Shown in pieces: positions 9,669 to 18,150 of a stretch of DNA of 64,000 nt. Position 1 is the first letter of the stretch. Every line of letters begins with the position of its first letter. Origin of the DNA: an uncultured Bacteroidota bacterium. Its GTDB lineage: Bacteria > Bacteroidota > Bacteroidia > UKL13-3. Both the position numbers and the translations under genes were made by a program. The DNA lies in assembly GCA_903850915.1 (NCBI GenBank), contig CAINMV010000004.1:1-64000 (forward strand), read 5' to 3'. Below the pieces are notes generated by a model. The model saw nothing but the letters and a program-made list of their open reading frames with translations, was not told the origin of the DNA and ran no database searches.

Positions 9669-10481
9669 ATGATATTGCAATTCCCTTTAAAACGCTTTCT
9701 CGCGTTAGTCGTCGTTGTTCTCTTTATTATTTCATGTGCTAAAGTTCCAATTTCTGGCCGCCGTCAGCTGCATTTGTTGCCCGACCAAGAGATGAACGCA
9801 CTCGCCTTAACAGAATACAAAAGCTTCCTTGGAACAAATAAATTATCGAAAGACGCGATTAATTCTGCAATGGTTAAAAGAGTTGGTGCTAGAATTTCAA
9901 CTGCGGTTACCATGTATCTTAAAGAACACGATTATGCAAGTAGAGTAAACGGCTACGTTTGGGAATATAACCTCGTTGAAGATAAAACCATTAATGCCTG
10001 GTGTATGCCTGGTGGCAAGGTGGTGGTATATACCGGTTTACTTCCAGTAACGCAAAATGAAACCGCACTTGCCGTTGTAATGGGCCATGAAATTGCGCAT
10101 GCTATTGCCCGACATGGCAACGAACGGATGAGTCAGAGTTTAGCAATATATTTGGGTGGTGCTGCCATTAACGTCGCCACAGCAACAAGGTCGGATACCA
10201 CGCGTATGCTTTTTAATACTGCTTATGGTGTCTCTTCTCAGTTAGGTGCTCTTGCTTTTTCAAGGAATCAGGAATCGGAAGCCGATAAATTGGGCTTGGT
10301 ATTTATGAGTATGGCCGGCTATGACCCACATGAGGCTACAACCTTTTGGACACGTATGTCTACGATGTCGAGTGGAGGCGCTACGCCCTTTTTTTTAAGC
10401 ACACACCCTACAGATGCTAAGCGAATAAAAGACATACAAGCCTTTATGCCAGAGGCGATGAAGTATTTTGTGAAAAAATAA
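9669..10481 (+). CDS. M48 family metalloprotease lipoprotein
   Basis: A 270-residue protein from the ATG at 9669. The frame is open to an earlier ATG inside clpS, but only the 9669 start gives a clean lipoprotein signal, MILQFPLKRFLALVVVV followed by the lipobox FIISC. The zinc motif HEIAHAIARH (about residue 140) and the downstream third ligand in ESEADKLGL (about 200) mark a peptidase of the M48 family (HtpX/Oma1/BepA/LoiP relatives). The lipid anchor and absence of TPR repeats place it nearest the periplasmic LoiP/YcaL type of quality-control protease. It probably acts in the periplasm on envelope proteins; substrates are unknown. It is the last gene of the plsY-clpS unit. Confidence 0.9.
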   Translation: MILQFPLKRFLALVVVVLFIISCAKVPISGRRQLHLLPDQEMNALALTEYKSFLGTNKLSKDAINSAMVKRVGARISTAVTMYLKEHDYASRVNGYVWEYNLVEDKTINAWCMPGGKVVVYTGLLPVTQNETALAVVMGHEIAHAIARHGNERMSQSLAIYLGGAAINVATATRSDTTRMLFNTAYGVSSQLGALAFSRNQESEADKLGLVFMSMAGYDPHEATTFWTRMSTMSSGGATPFFLSTHPTDAKRIKDIQAFMPEAMKYFVKK

Positions 10482-10496
10482 AATTACGATTAGGCG

Positions 10497-11126
10497 CTAA
10501 AACTTCAATCGATAAATTTCATCAATTGATTCATTGTCTTTTATTTCGATCAAATCTCTCATAATGCCATCTTCGAGACTATACACGCATCCGTGAATTT
10601 TTATTTCCTGCTTTTGATGCCATGCTTGCTGCATTACAGTGGTCTGTGCTAAATTATGCGCTTGCTCAATGACGTTAAATTCCACCAACATATCTAGCTT
10701 CTTTGATGGGTCCTGTTCGGCCTCCAATTCTATTTTATGTGTAACATAAACGTCTTTGATATTGCGCAGCCACTTATTCAATAAACCATGATTATCATTA
10801 TACAGTGCCGCTTTTACACCTCCACAATTATAATGACCACAAATAATAATATGTTTTACTTTTAGCACATCTACGGCATACGTTAATACGCTTAATACAT
10901 TTAAATCGGTATGGTCTACCACATTGGCAATATTACGATGTACAAATATTTCGCCAGGCTCGGTGCCTGTAATCTGATCGGCAGGTACACGGCTATCGCT
11001 GCAACCAATCCATAAAAATTCAGGTGATTGCACATGAACCAAGCGAGAGAAATATTCCGGATCAATATCTAACTTGTGCTTTGCCCAAGCTTTGTTTTTT
11101 TCGAGTATCTTACGGTATGAAGTCAT
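10497..11126 (-). CDS. Beta-carbonic anhydrase, copy 1
   Basis: A 209-residue enzyme for CO2 and bicarbonate interconversion. Zinc ligands C42, H98 and C101 and the D44/R46 dyad are visible in GCSDSRVPA and CGHYNCGG, at the same numbering as E. coli Can. W39, R64 and Y182 match the non-catalytic bicarbonate pocket of type II (Haemophilus-like) enzymes, which are gated by pH and bicarbonate. It is about half identical to the neighbouring second copy by eye. It lies 203 nt beyond copy 2 and has its own -7-like box, so it may be transcribed both with and independently of the SulP gene. Confidence 0.95.
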   Translation of the reverse strand: MTSYRKILEKNKAWAKHKLDIDPEYFSRLVHVQSPEFLWIGCSDSRVPADQITGTEPGEIFVHRNIANVVDHTDLNVLSVLTYAVDVLKVKHIIICGHYNCGGVKAALYNDNHGLLNKWLRNIKDVYVTHKIELEAEQDPSKKLDMLVEFNVIEQAHNLAQTTVMQQAWHQKQEIKIHGCVYSLEDGIMRDLIEIKDNESIDEIYRLKF

Positions 11127-11148
11127 TGGAATTCTATTATTACAGGTT

Positions 11149-11156
11149 CAAAATTA
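11149..11156 (-). promoter_or_regulatory. Putative -7 box of carbonic anhydrase copy 1
   Basis: TAATTTTG read on the minus strand fits TAnnTTTG. It lies about 23 nt before the ATG at 11126. No convincing -33 TTG was found, so the call is tentative. Confidence 0.4.
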
Positions 11157-11234
11157 AAATAGTTTCTGATAAAATTAAGCAGATTTATTAATTGGTATTT
11201 TTCTTTGCGTATTATTCAAAAACAACAAATGATC

Positions 11235-11307
11235 CGGCGACAAAAGATTGCTAATTAACGCTACGCTATTGAAGCATAAAGCATAAAAATGTCACCTTTT
11301 GCCGCCG
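11235..11307. repeat. Inverted repeat between the two carbonic anhydrase genes
   Basis: CGGCGACAAAAG (11235-11246) and CTTTTGCCGCCG (11296-11307) pair at 11 of 12 positions across a 49-nt spacer. The spacer contains a short direct repeat (GCATAAA twice). There is no U-rich tract typical of an intrinsic terminator, so it could be a long-loop RNA hairpin (processing or partial termination) or a protein-binding site. Confidence 0.55.
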
Positions 11308-11329
11308 AAAATCAATGCATAATAACATT

Positions 11330-11965
11330 TTACTCTTCAAATTGATATATTGCGTGAAGATCTTCCAAACAAGTACAATTCACGTTTAAGTCTTTGATAA
11401 TACCATCGTTAATATCATAAACCCAGCCATGCACATGTAACGGTTGATTATTTCGCCATGCATTTTGAATGATTGTTGTTTTGCCGAGATCGAGAACTTG
11501 TTCCATTACGTTTACCTCTACAAACCGACGTCCGCGTTGTTCTGTATCTTCAATTGCATCCAACTCCTCGTGATGCAAACGATAAACATCTTTAATATGC
11601 CTTAGCCAATTATCAATTAGCCCAAATTGCTTGTTTCCCATTGCAGCCTTGACACCTCCGCAACCGTAGTGCCCGCAAACAATAACATGCTTTACCTTGA
11701 GCACTTCTACCGCATATGAGAGTACACTAAGCATATTCATGTCACTGTGCACCACCATATTCGCAATATTTCGGTGAACAAACATTTCACCGGGTTGTGT
11801 TCCTGTTATCTGATTTGCCGGTACACGACTATCACTACATCCTATCCAAAGATATTCTGGATTTTGGCCCTTTGCTAAGTCTTCGAAATACGTAGGATTT
11901 GCTTTTAATTGCTTTACCACCCACTTTTTATTGTTGTTTAATAGTTTTCTATACGATTTTTCCAT
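11330..11965 (-). CDS. Beta-carbonic anhydrase, copy 2
   Basis: A 211-residue paralogue of the downstream enzyme. Catalytic and zinc residues are C43, D45, R47, H99 and C102 (GCSDSRVPA, CGHYGCGG). W40 and R65 conserve the type II bicarbonate pocket. It starts 12 nt after the SulP transporter gene, so the two are almost certainly co-transcribed. Its likely job is to interconvert bicarbonate and CO2 at the inner face of that transporter. The tandem paralogues differ throughout, so the duplication is not recent. Confidence 0.95.
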   Translation of the reverse strand: MEKSYRKLLNNNKKWVVKQLKANPTYFEDLAKGQNPEYLWIGCSDSRVPANQITGTQPGEMFVHRNIANMVVHSDMNMLSVLSYAVEVLKVKHVIVCGHYGCGGVKAAMGNKQFGLIDNWLRHIKDVYRLHHEELDAIEDTEQRGRRFVEVNVMEQVLDLGKTTIIQNAWRNNQPLHVHGWVYDINDGIIKDLNVNCTCLEDLHAIYQFEE

Positions 11966-11977
11966 GTTTGATTTAAT

Positions 11978-13579
11978 TTAGTGTGCTGATTGCACGTTAT
12001 GCGAATTGTTAATTTTATATTTCTCTTTGAAGCCTTGAATATGACAACTTATATTTTTTAATGGCGCTTTAATATCCCGAAATTCTTTGATGAGTTCCAA
12101 TACATCAAAGTCGATATATTTTGTGTTCGACGCATCAATAATTACTTCAGCATTCTCTGGCAAGTGATCCAGTGTTTGACGAATACTCGCTTTATTTAAA
12201 AAAGATACCTCTTCCGATAGATGCACTTTTATTTTATCTCCTTTTTGGTATTTTTCTTTGTGAAAGTAATACGAGTTCTTCAGGTTACCATGAAGAACCG
12301 CAAGGAGAGCAACGATTAATCCGGCAACAACACCTATAAGTAACCCCTCCCCCTTAAGTGGCTTATAAAAACCAAACAAATCGAGCATTAATATTACAGT
12401 GATGGTAGTAAAAAACGGAAGGTATTGATACTTTCCATTCTGTATCATTTGCTTGAAAACCGAAACCTTGCAAAGTTTATATCCTGTTAAAAGCAAAATG
12501 GCTGCCAAGGAAGATAATGGAATTTTATTTAAGAGCGTGGGTATTAGAATTACAGATACCAAAAGTAGGAACCCATGCACAACGGCTGAGACTTTTGATT
12601 TTGCACCTGCATTCACATTAGCGCTGCTTCTTACAATTACACTTGTTACAGGTATACCTCCAATTAATCCTGCGAACATATTACCAATTCCCTGTGCCAT
12701 TAGCTCTCTATTTGTATTTGTCACATTGCGATCCGGATCAATATTATCTACGGCTTCAATACTTAATAATGTTTCTAATGAAGCAATAATAGCAATCATT
12801 ACTCCCGCAATTATAACTTTACCATTAAAAAAACCTTGAAAATCGGGAAACTTAAAAAATCCAAAGAATTCTGAAGGATCAGCAGCCACTTTAATCTGAA
12901 CCAAATGTTCCGGTTGCAACATTAAAATACTTTGCGTAGCCGTAAATATTTCTTGTATTATAATCGAAACAATTACAGCTATAAGTGCACCTGGAATAAA
13001 TTTAAATTTCGCTTTAATTACCGGCCGATCCCAAAATAGCATTATGGCTATGGAGGCCAAACAAATTAGAAAAACACCAACGTCAATATGTTGCAATGGC
13101 ATCAGTAGCTCATGCCAGTCTTCATCACCAAATGGGAAAAGCGATGTTAAGTTGCCTTGTTCATTTTTATCATATCCAAAGGCATGTGGAATTTGCTTGG
13201 CAATAATAAGAATACCTATACTCGTAAGCATACCCTTAATAACACTTGAAGGAAAATAATTGGCAATGCCACCCAATCGAGCTGCACTCATAAGCATCTG
13301 AAGTATTCCAGCAATAACGACAGCGCACAGAAAAAGTCTAAAGTCTCCTATGTTCGTAATGGCCGCTAAAACAAGAGCAGCCAAGCCTGCTGCAGGTCCG
13401 CTTACACTAAGTTTGGAACCACTCAATAATCCAATAACCACACCACCAACGATACCAGAAATAATGCCACTAAAAAAGGGGGCACCCGATGCTAATGAAA
13501 TACCAAGGCAGAGTGGCAACGCCACAAGAAATACTACAATACTTGCCGATAAATCGGTTTTGATTTTATTAAAATTCAT
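11978..13579 (-). CDS. SulP family anion (probable bicarbonate) transporter with STAS domain
   Basis: 533 residues from the ATG at 13579 (MNFNKIKTDLSAS). An upstream in-frame ATG at 13606 would add nine residues and is less likely, because family members start directly before the first SulP helix. About residues 10-420 are membrane helices with the SulP blocks PLCLGISLASGAPFFSG and GGIPVTSVIVRSSANVNAGAKS. The C-terminal 80 or so residues form a STAS domain (VIIDASNTKYIDFDVLE). SulP proteins carry sulfate, bicarbonate or other anions. Direct linkage to carbonic anhydrase genes strongly favours bicarbonate, as reported for other SulP-carbonic anhydrase pairs. The substrate is inferred from context only. 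Confidence 0.88.
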   Translation of the reverse strand: MNFNKIKTDLSASIVVFLVALPLCLGISLASGAPFFSGIISGIVGGVVIGLLSGSKLSVSGPAAGLAALVLAAITNIGDFRLFLCAVVIAGILQMLMSAARLGGIANYFPSSVIKGMLTSIGILIIAKQIPHAFGYDKNEQGNLTSLFPFGDEDWHELLMPLQHIDVGVFLICLASIAIMLFWDRPVIKAKFKFIPGALIAVIVSIIIQEIFTATQSILMLQPEHLVQIKVAADPSEFFGFFKFPDFQGFFNGKVIIAGVMIAIIASLETLLSIEAVDNIDPDRNVTNTNRELMAQGIGNMFAGLIGGIPVTSVIVRSSANVNAGAKSKVSAVVHGFLLLVSVILIPTLLNKIPLSSLAAILLLTGYKLCKVSVFKQMIQNGKYQYLPFFTTITVILMLDLFGFYKPLKGEGLLIGVVAGLIVALLAVLHGNLKNSYYFHKEKYQKGDKIKVHLSEEVSFLNKASIRQTLDHLPENAEVIIDASNTKYIDFDVLELIKEFRDIKAPLKNISCHIQGFKEKYKINNSHNVQSAH

Positions 13580-13782
13580 AGTTGACAATAAAACACCGGA
13601 AATCACGAACCGGTTGTTTTCGATATTAATTTTTAAATTAAAAAATAAATGAATAAAGCAGGCTTTGTAAAGCCAATGTGCTCTTTGATTAAAACCTCAT
13701 CAAAGCAATATTTTGAAAACTATAATGGGGCTTTCTAAAACTACCACTACCTCGAAAATATATTTTTCAAAGCAATTGTAAC

Positions 13783-14097
13783 TTAAATAAATTCGGGAGG
13801 CTTAATATCATCCTCATGATACGGATGAACATAAAAACATGGTGTGAGGCTACCATGCAATATAAAAAAGGTTGTAGGTTTTAAGGCATAATCAATCGTT
13901 AGATGTACAAACTTTTCGTCGGTTTCGCCATCACTAACAATGTTTTTTTCATTCATTTCCTCAAAATCAATCTCTTCATTTTCATAGTCAATTAGTGAAA
14001 CATCAACCCATTTTTTAATACCGAGCTGAGACTCCATCAAATAAATTGGATTAAAGAACATCACACCCAAAAAAAACAAAACGAAGACCTTTTTCAC
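13783..14097 (-). CDS. Small secreted or anchored protein of unknown function
   Basis: 104 residues from a GTG start at 14097. An N-terminal hydrophobic stretch (MKKVFVLFFLGVMFFNPIYL) looks like a signal peptide or anchor. The remainder is acidic (an EEIDFEEMNEKN run) and ends with HPYHEDDIKPPEFI. No domain recognised. A TATCTTTG -7 box ends only 4 nt before the start codon. It lies between the SulP operon and coaD, on the same strand as both. I consider it a real gene because of the signal peptide and promoter, but the call is moderate. Confidence 0.6.
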   Translation of the reverse strand: MKKVFVLFFLGVMFFNPIYLMESQLGIKKWVDVSLIDYENEEIDFEEMNEKNIVSDGETDEKFVHLTIDYALKPTTFFILHGSLTPCFYVHPYHEDDIKPPEFI

Positions 14098-14101
14098 ACT
14101 G

Positions 14102-14109
14102 CAAAGATA
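14102..14109 (-). promoter_or_regulatory. -7 box directly before the GTG start of the 104-residue gene
   Basis: TATCTTTG on the minus strand matches TAnnTTTG exactly. Transcription would be expected to begin about 4-8 nt further on, at or inside the GTG at 14097-14095, so the mRNA would be leaderless if this box is used. Confidence 0.55.
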
Positions 14110-14131
14110 AGCTATTTATATTAATTCTACA

Positions 14132-14593
14132 TTAAATAATGCCATTTAAAGCCTTTGGGATATAGCGACTTATATTACCCCCATTGCGTTTGATGTCTTT
14201 TACAATTGTAGAACTGATAGCAGAATAGGCGGGATTGCAAACCATGAATATAGTTTCGATGGAAGGGGCTATTTCTTTATTTATTTGCGCAATATTCTTC
14301 TCATACTCAAAATCTGCATCGCTGCGTAAGCCACGCAAAATAAACTGTGCTTGTATTTCGGCACAAAAGTCAACGGTTAAACCTGCATATTGAGAAATAA
14401 TAATTTGAGGGTCGTTATCAAAGCAAAGGTGCAGAAAATGCATTCTTTCGTCAAGAGTGAACATACAGTGCTTTGTAGAATTTTTTCCGATGCTAACATA
14501 AATGCGATCAAACATCACCTTTGCGCGTTGCAAAATGTCGTGATGCCCAATAGTAATTGGGTCGAAGGAGCCTGGGAATAATGCTATTTTCAT
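14132..14593 (-). CDS. coaD: Phosphopantetheine adenylyltransferase
   Basis: A 153-residue nucleotidyltransferase of standard CoaD size. It begins MKIALFPGSFDPITIGHHDI, with the ATP-binding (T/H)xGH motif at TIGH, and has LRGLRSDADFEYE (about 89-101) and the ISSTIVKDI motif (about 126-135). CoaD makes dephospho-CoA from 4'-phosphopantetheine and ATP, the penultimate step of CoA synthesis. It lies downstream of rsmD (96-nt gap), an arrangement common in bacteria. Two direct copies of TTTGATCTG sit 28-50 nt upstream. Confidence 0.96.
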   Translation of the reverse strand: MKIALFPGSFDPITIGHHDILQRAKVMFDRIYVSIGKNSTKHCMFTLDERMHFLHLCFDNDPQIIISQYAGLTVDFCAEIQAQFILRGLRSDADFEYEKNIAQINKEIAPSIETIFMVCNPAYSAISSTIVKDIKRNGGNISRYIPKALNGII

Positions 14594-14620
14594 TTATACC
14601 TACGAAGTACGAATATTTTG

Positions 14621-14643
14621 TTTGATCTGCCAAATTTGATCTG
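14621..14643. repeat. Direct repeat upstream of coaD
   Basis: TTTGATCTG occurs at 14621-14629 and again at 14635-14643, a 14-nt period. It lies between the coaD start (14593) and the end of rsmD (14690). It could be a pair of half-sites for a regulator, or chance. Confidence 0.35.
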
Positions 14644-14689
14644 GTACTACTTTTAAATTACAATAGTGAGGCTTGAGCAAATAATAGAA

Positions 14690-15235
14690 TTAAAGTATCG
14701 TAATGTTTTTATAAAAAGTGAAACTCGATTGGCCGTATATACGCTCTTCGCTAAAATTAGTATTCTTAGGCAACACTGTTTTACTATGATGCTCAACAAT
14801 AAGCAAGCCATCAGGTTTTAGAAAGTTATTTAAGAAAACGAGCTCCTCTATTACTTCAATATTCGGAAGGTCGTACGGTGGATCGGCAAAAATTATATCA
14901 TAGGCGATATCCGCATGTTTCAGGTAACGAAACACATCACTTTTCACCACTTCAATTTGATCGAAGACATACTTTTTTTGTGTTTCTTTAAGATGCTTCA
15001 CACATTTTATATCGACATCAACACAGGTTATGTGACTGGCTCCGCGCGAGGCAAATTCAAAAGCCATGCTACCAGTACCACTGAACAAGTCCAGAATGAG
15101 CATATCTTCAATATTATACTGTGTTTCTAAAATATTAAAGATGCTTTCGCGCGCCCTGTCGGTTGTTGGACGTACCGGTAACCCATGCGGAACGTGGATT
15201 TGCAATCCTTTACGATGACCAGAAATTATGCGCAA
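14690..15235 (-). CDS. rsmD: 16S rRNA (guanine(966)-N(2))-methyltransferase RsmD
   Basis: 181 residues from the TTG at 15235, read as MRIISGHRKGLQIHVP, which matches the normal family N-terminus. An ATG 54 nt upstream would add an atypical extension lying inside the previous gene. It shows RPTTDRARESIFNIL (about 22-36), the SAM-binding motif LDLFSGTGSMAFEFASRGA (about 48-66) and the catalytic IIFADPPYDLP (about 116). RsmD methylates G966 of 16S rRNA in the 30S subunit. The start overlaps the end of the DUF3822 gene by 10 nt, indicating translational coupling. Confidence 0.93.
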   Translation of the reverse strand: MRIISGHRKGLQIHVPHGLPVRPTTDRARESIFNILETQYNIEDMLILDLFSGTGSMAFEFASRGASHITCVDVDIKCVKHLKETQKKYVFDQIEVVKSDVFRYLKHADIAYDIIFADPPYDLPNIEVIEELVFLNNFLKPDGLLIVEHHSKTVLPKNTNFSEERIYGQSSFTFYKNITIL

Positions 15236-16086
15236 TGTTGTAATAAAAATAAGGTGGACGGATTTACCACAACAGACGGCATCTGACACAACTGAATGGT
15301 TTTAACACTTTTAATATATGAGTTTAATAGTTCACGTATATTCTTTTCATTGGTATGAAAACCACTGTAAAAGCATTCATTAGCTTCAGGCTGTAACTGA
15401 CTATTTTGGTACGCATGCATTACAAAATACAAAACATCCTCCGGGTTGTTATAAACATATGTATTGCAGAAATGCAGACTACTATTCTTTATCAAAACCA
15501 CATCAAACGTCTTCTCACTTATATTGAGATAGCAAACTTCTTTGTTGAGATGATACGTTTGATAATACAATGCTGAAAGCAATGCAAAAGCATGATGGTA
15601 TATTTTTACCTGTTCGCGAAGTGAGCTATCGGTAAATTTACTAAGAAGCGCATTCAGCATAAAACGAGGCACGGCGTATATTATTTGCGCGCCAAAGTCA
15701 GGAATACGTTGATTAAGAAGATGTTCATTCTCCGACAAGGTATATTTTAATCCATAACAAGCTGCACTATCTTCTTCATTAAAAAGAGCTGCCGGCATTA
15801 ACGTGTATGTTTGGCTTTCAAAAATTATTTTAACGCTTTTAAAGTCGTTAATAAATACATCTATCGCATCTAAGAAACCATGAAATGTTTGAGGACTTAC
15901 CTGATAAAAGTCGGCCACCTCAAAATTAAAGTACATCTCTACCTGTTTTAAATGACCATCAAAAATGGCATAACTAAACCCTTGCGAATGACACTTAAAC
16001 CAAAGCTCTTTGAGATGATTTTTAGAGGCATCGTAGCTACTATGCGTGTAACTTTCTAGAGGTTGTAAGTTGGTAAGAGTAGACAA
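15226..16086 (-). CDS. DUF3822 family protein
   Basis: 286 residues, no signal peptide or membrane helix. Features recalled for DUF3822 include the opening strand pattern FSYAIFDGHLKQV, PQTFHGFLDAIDVF, a central YAVPRFMLNALLSKF block and VCYLNISEKTFDVVLIKNSS. The alternating short strands suggest an actin-like/ASKHA-type fold, as proposed for this Bacteroidota-restricted family. The function is unknown. It overlaps rsmD by 10 nt and lies 30 nt after clpX. Linkage to rsmD and coaD is typical in the phylum. Confidence 0.8.
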   Translation of the reverse strand: MSTLTNLQPLESYTHSSYDASKNHLKELWFKCHSQGFSYAIFDGHLKQVEMYFNFEVADFYQVSPQTFHGFLDAIDVFINDFKSVKIIFESQTYTLMPAALFNEEDSAACYGLKYTLSENEHLLNQRIPDFGAQIIYAVPRFMLNALLSKFTDSSLREQVKIYHHAFALLSALYYQTYHLNKEVCYLNISEKTFDVVLIKNSSLHFCNTYVYNNPEDVLYFVMHAYQNSQLQPEANECFYSGFHTNEKNIRELLNSYIKSVKTIQLCQMPSVVVNPSTLFLLQHCA

Positions 16087-16116
16087 GGGTTACGCTTATT
16101 TTGAGATGTATAACTA

Positions 16117-17364
16117 TTAGGCTGCACTCAGCGCTTTAAAATTTAGTTTTTCGATTTTCGATTTGGCATAATCAAAGGTGATATCGATACGTTCGCCTTT
16201 ATGATCTGGCGCGTTGAACATATCGTCGAGCATAATAGCTTCGCAAATGGTACGTAAGCCACGAGCGCCCAACTTATATTCAATAGCCTTTTCAACTATA
16301 AAATCAATCACCTGATCATCCAATTCCAAGGCAATACCGTCAATTTTAAACAGCTTCTGGTATTGCTTTAAAAGCGCATTCTTAGGACGTGTTAAAATCT
16401 GCTTTAAAGCCTCCCTATCGAGAGGATTTAAGAAAGTAATAACAGGCAAACGACCTATTATTTCAGGAATCAAACCAAACGATTTTAAATCGGCTGGTGA
16501 GATGTATTGCAATGGTTTCGATTTGTCGAAAGCATCCTCTTGAGAATCGCTACGGTATCCAATAGTCTGCGCTTGCATACGATTGGCGATATTGCGTTCG
16601 ATACCCTCAAAAGCACCGCCGCAGATGAATAAAATATTCTGTGTATTCACCTGAATATACTTCTGATCTGGATGTTTACGACCACCTTGTGGTGCAATGT
16701 TTGCCACTGTACCTTCGAGAAGTTTAAGCAGCCCTTGCTGAACTCCTTCTCCGCTTACATCGCGAGTTATAGATGGGTTATCGCTTTTGCGAGCAATCTT
16801 ATCAATTTCATCAATAAATACAATTCCCATTTCTGCCGCTTCCACATTATAATCTGCACTTTGCAGTAAGCGCGTAATTATTGTTTCCACATCTTCACCC
16901 ACATATCCGGCTTCGGTTAAAACTGTGGCATCGGCAATACAGAAAGGCACATTTAAAAATCGAGCAATAGTTTTAGCCAATAACGTTTTACCGGTTCCCG
17001 TTTCACCTAACATTATAATATTCGACTTTTCTATCTCAATGCCATCGTCGTCTCCCTGTCTCAAAATACGTTTATAGTGATTATAAACAGAAACACTCAA
17101 CACCTTTTTAGCATCATCCTGCCCAATTACATAGTCATCGAGATGCGATTTTAATTCGGCTGGCGTTGGTATTTTTTTATTCTTTAAGGCTTCAGAAACG
17201 AGTGTCTTCTTTTTACCTTTATTTTCCGGACTTAGCAGTTCGTGCGCCTGCTCCACACAAGCATCGCAAATATGAGCATTTTCTCCGCTAATCAACATCC
17301 CTGTCATGCTTTGCGGCCGTCCACAAAAAGCGCATGTTATTTCCTTGGTATTTTTACCTTTCAT
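16117..17364 (-). CDS. clpX: ATP-dependent Clp protease ATP-binding subunit ClpX
   Basis: 415 residues. The N-terminal zinc-binding domain has the C4 pattern CAFCGRPQ...ICDACVEQA (residues 11-41). The AAA+ core has Walker [14 protein letters not shown] (about 119), pore loop AGYVGED (about 149) and Walker [13 protein letters not shown] (about 181). The ClpP-docking loop reads IGY in place of the E. coli IGF, the aromatic form common in this phylum. ClpX unfolds tagged proteins and feeds them to ClpP. It lies 87 nt downstream of clpP, but an intrinsic terminator lies between them. Confidence 0.97.
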   Translation of the reverse strand: MKGKNTKEITCAFCGRPQSMTGMLISGENAHICDACVEQAHELLSPENKGKKKTLVSEALKNKKIPTPAELKSHLDDYVIGQDDAKKVLSVSVYNHYKRILRQGDDDGIEIEKSNIIMLGETGTGKTLLAKTIARFLNVPFCIADATVLTEAGYVGEDVETIITRLLQSADYNVEAAEMGIVFIDEIDKIARKSDNPSITRDVSGEGVQQGLLKLLEGTVANIAPQGGRKHPDQKYIQVNTQNILFICGGAFEGIERNIANRMQAQTIGYRSDSQEDAFDKSKPLQYISPADLKSFGLIPEIIGRLPVITFLNPLDREALKQILTRPKNALLKQYQKLFKIDGIALELDDQVIDFIVEKAIEYKLGARGLRTICEAIMLDDMFNAPDHKGERIDITFDYAKSKIEKLNFKALSAA

Positions 17365-17384
17365 ATTTTCTATATGCGATTTAA

Positions 17385-17419
17385 TATAAAAAGCACGGAG
17401 CCGTATTTTGGCGCCGTGC
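17385..17419 (-). terminator. Intrinsic terminator between clpP and clpX
   Basis: On the minus strand GCACGGCGCC (17419-17410), a 7-nt loop and GGCTCCGTGC (17402-17393) form a 10-bp stem with one internal mismatch. TTTTTATATT follows. It lies after the clpP stop (17452) and before the clpX start (17364). A 14-bp palindrome AGCTTAATTAAGCT (17437-17450) is just upstream, next to the clpP stop. Confidence 0.8.
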
Positions 17420-17451
17420 GATTCGCTTTCAAATATAGCTTAATTAAGCTG

Positions 17452-18150
17452 TTAGATATTCTTCTTCTCGTTTTTACTTCTCACTAAAATCTCATCAACC
17501 ATTCCATATTCTTTTGCTTCTGCGGCCGTCATCCAATAATCACGATCGCTATCTTTAGCAACCTGATCATATGTTTTACCGCTATGCTTCGCAATGATAT
17601 CGTATAATTCCTGTTTTAAAATAGAAATCTGTTTAAATGAAATTTCCATATCTGTGGCTTGTCCTTGCATACCACCCATTGGCTGATGAATCATGATACG
17701 AGAATGTATTAAAGCCGTGCGTTTGCCTTTAACGCCTGCACACATCAATACAGCACCCATGCTAGCAGCCATTCCGGTGCAAATGGTAGCCACATCTGGG
17801 TTAATATACTGCATGGTGTCATAAATACCTAATCCAGCATGAACGCTACCTCCTGGGCTATTGATATACATTTGAATATCCCGTTTTGAATCAGCACTTT
17901 CCAAGAAAAGCAATTGCGCCTGAACTACGTTGGCAATATAATCATCTATAGGGGTACCCATAAAAATGATACGATCGGCCATCAATCGCGAGAAAACATC
18001 GATTTCACGAAAAGGCTGTGGGCGCTCTTCGATAATACTTCGCGTCATGCCTTCCACATTGCCCATCATGGATTTATAATTATGTAATGTTAGGCTACTG
18101 ATGCCGTGATGCTTTACGGCATATTTTTCGAACTCATTATTGAATGTCAT
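17452..18150 (-). CDS. clpP: ATP-dependent Clp protease proteolytic subunit ClpP
   Basis: 232 residues with an N-terminal extension of about 30 residues before the usual TRSIIEERPQPFREIDVFSR start of processed ClpP. The serine protease triad is visible: Ser in GMAASMGAVL (about 132), His in MIHQPMGG (about 157) and Asp in DSDRDYWMTAAEA (about 206). YINSPGGSVHAG marks the oxyanion region. It forms the tetradecameric chamber that works with ClpX (next gene). MIHQPMGG has Met where Leu is usual. Starts at the internal ATGs around MMGNVEGM are possible. Confidence 0.96.
   Translation of the reverse strand: MTFNNEFEKYAVKHHGISSLTLHNYKSMMGNVEGMTRSIIEERPQPFREIDVFSRLMADRIIFMGTPIDDYIANVVQAQLLFLESADSKRDIQMYINSPGGSVHAGLGIYDTMQYINPDVATICTGMAASMGAVLMCAGVKGKRTALIHSRIMIHQPMGGMQGQATDMEISFKQISILKQELYDIIAKHSGKTYDQVAKDSDRDYWMTAAEAKEYGMVDEILVRSKNEKKNI

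Noticed and set aside
12453-12839. 128-codon frame antisense to the SulP gene
   Set aside because: Mirror of a strongly conserved membrane protein; no protein features of its own.
13662-13705. Short palindromes GGCTTT-GT-AAAGCC and CTTTGAT-N9-ATCAAAG upstream of the SulP gene
   Set aside because: Small stems without U tracts or relation to a promoter box; common by chance in A+T-rich gaps.
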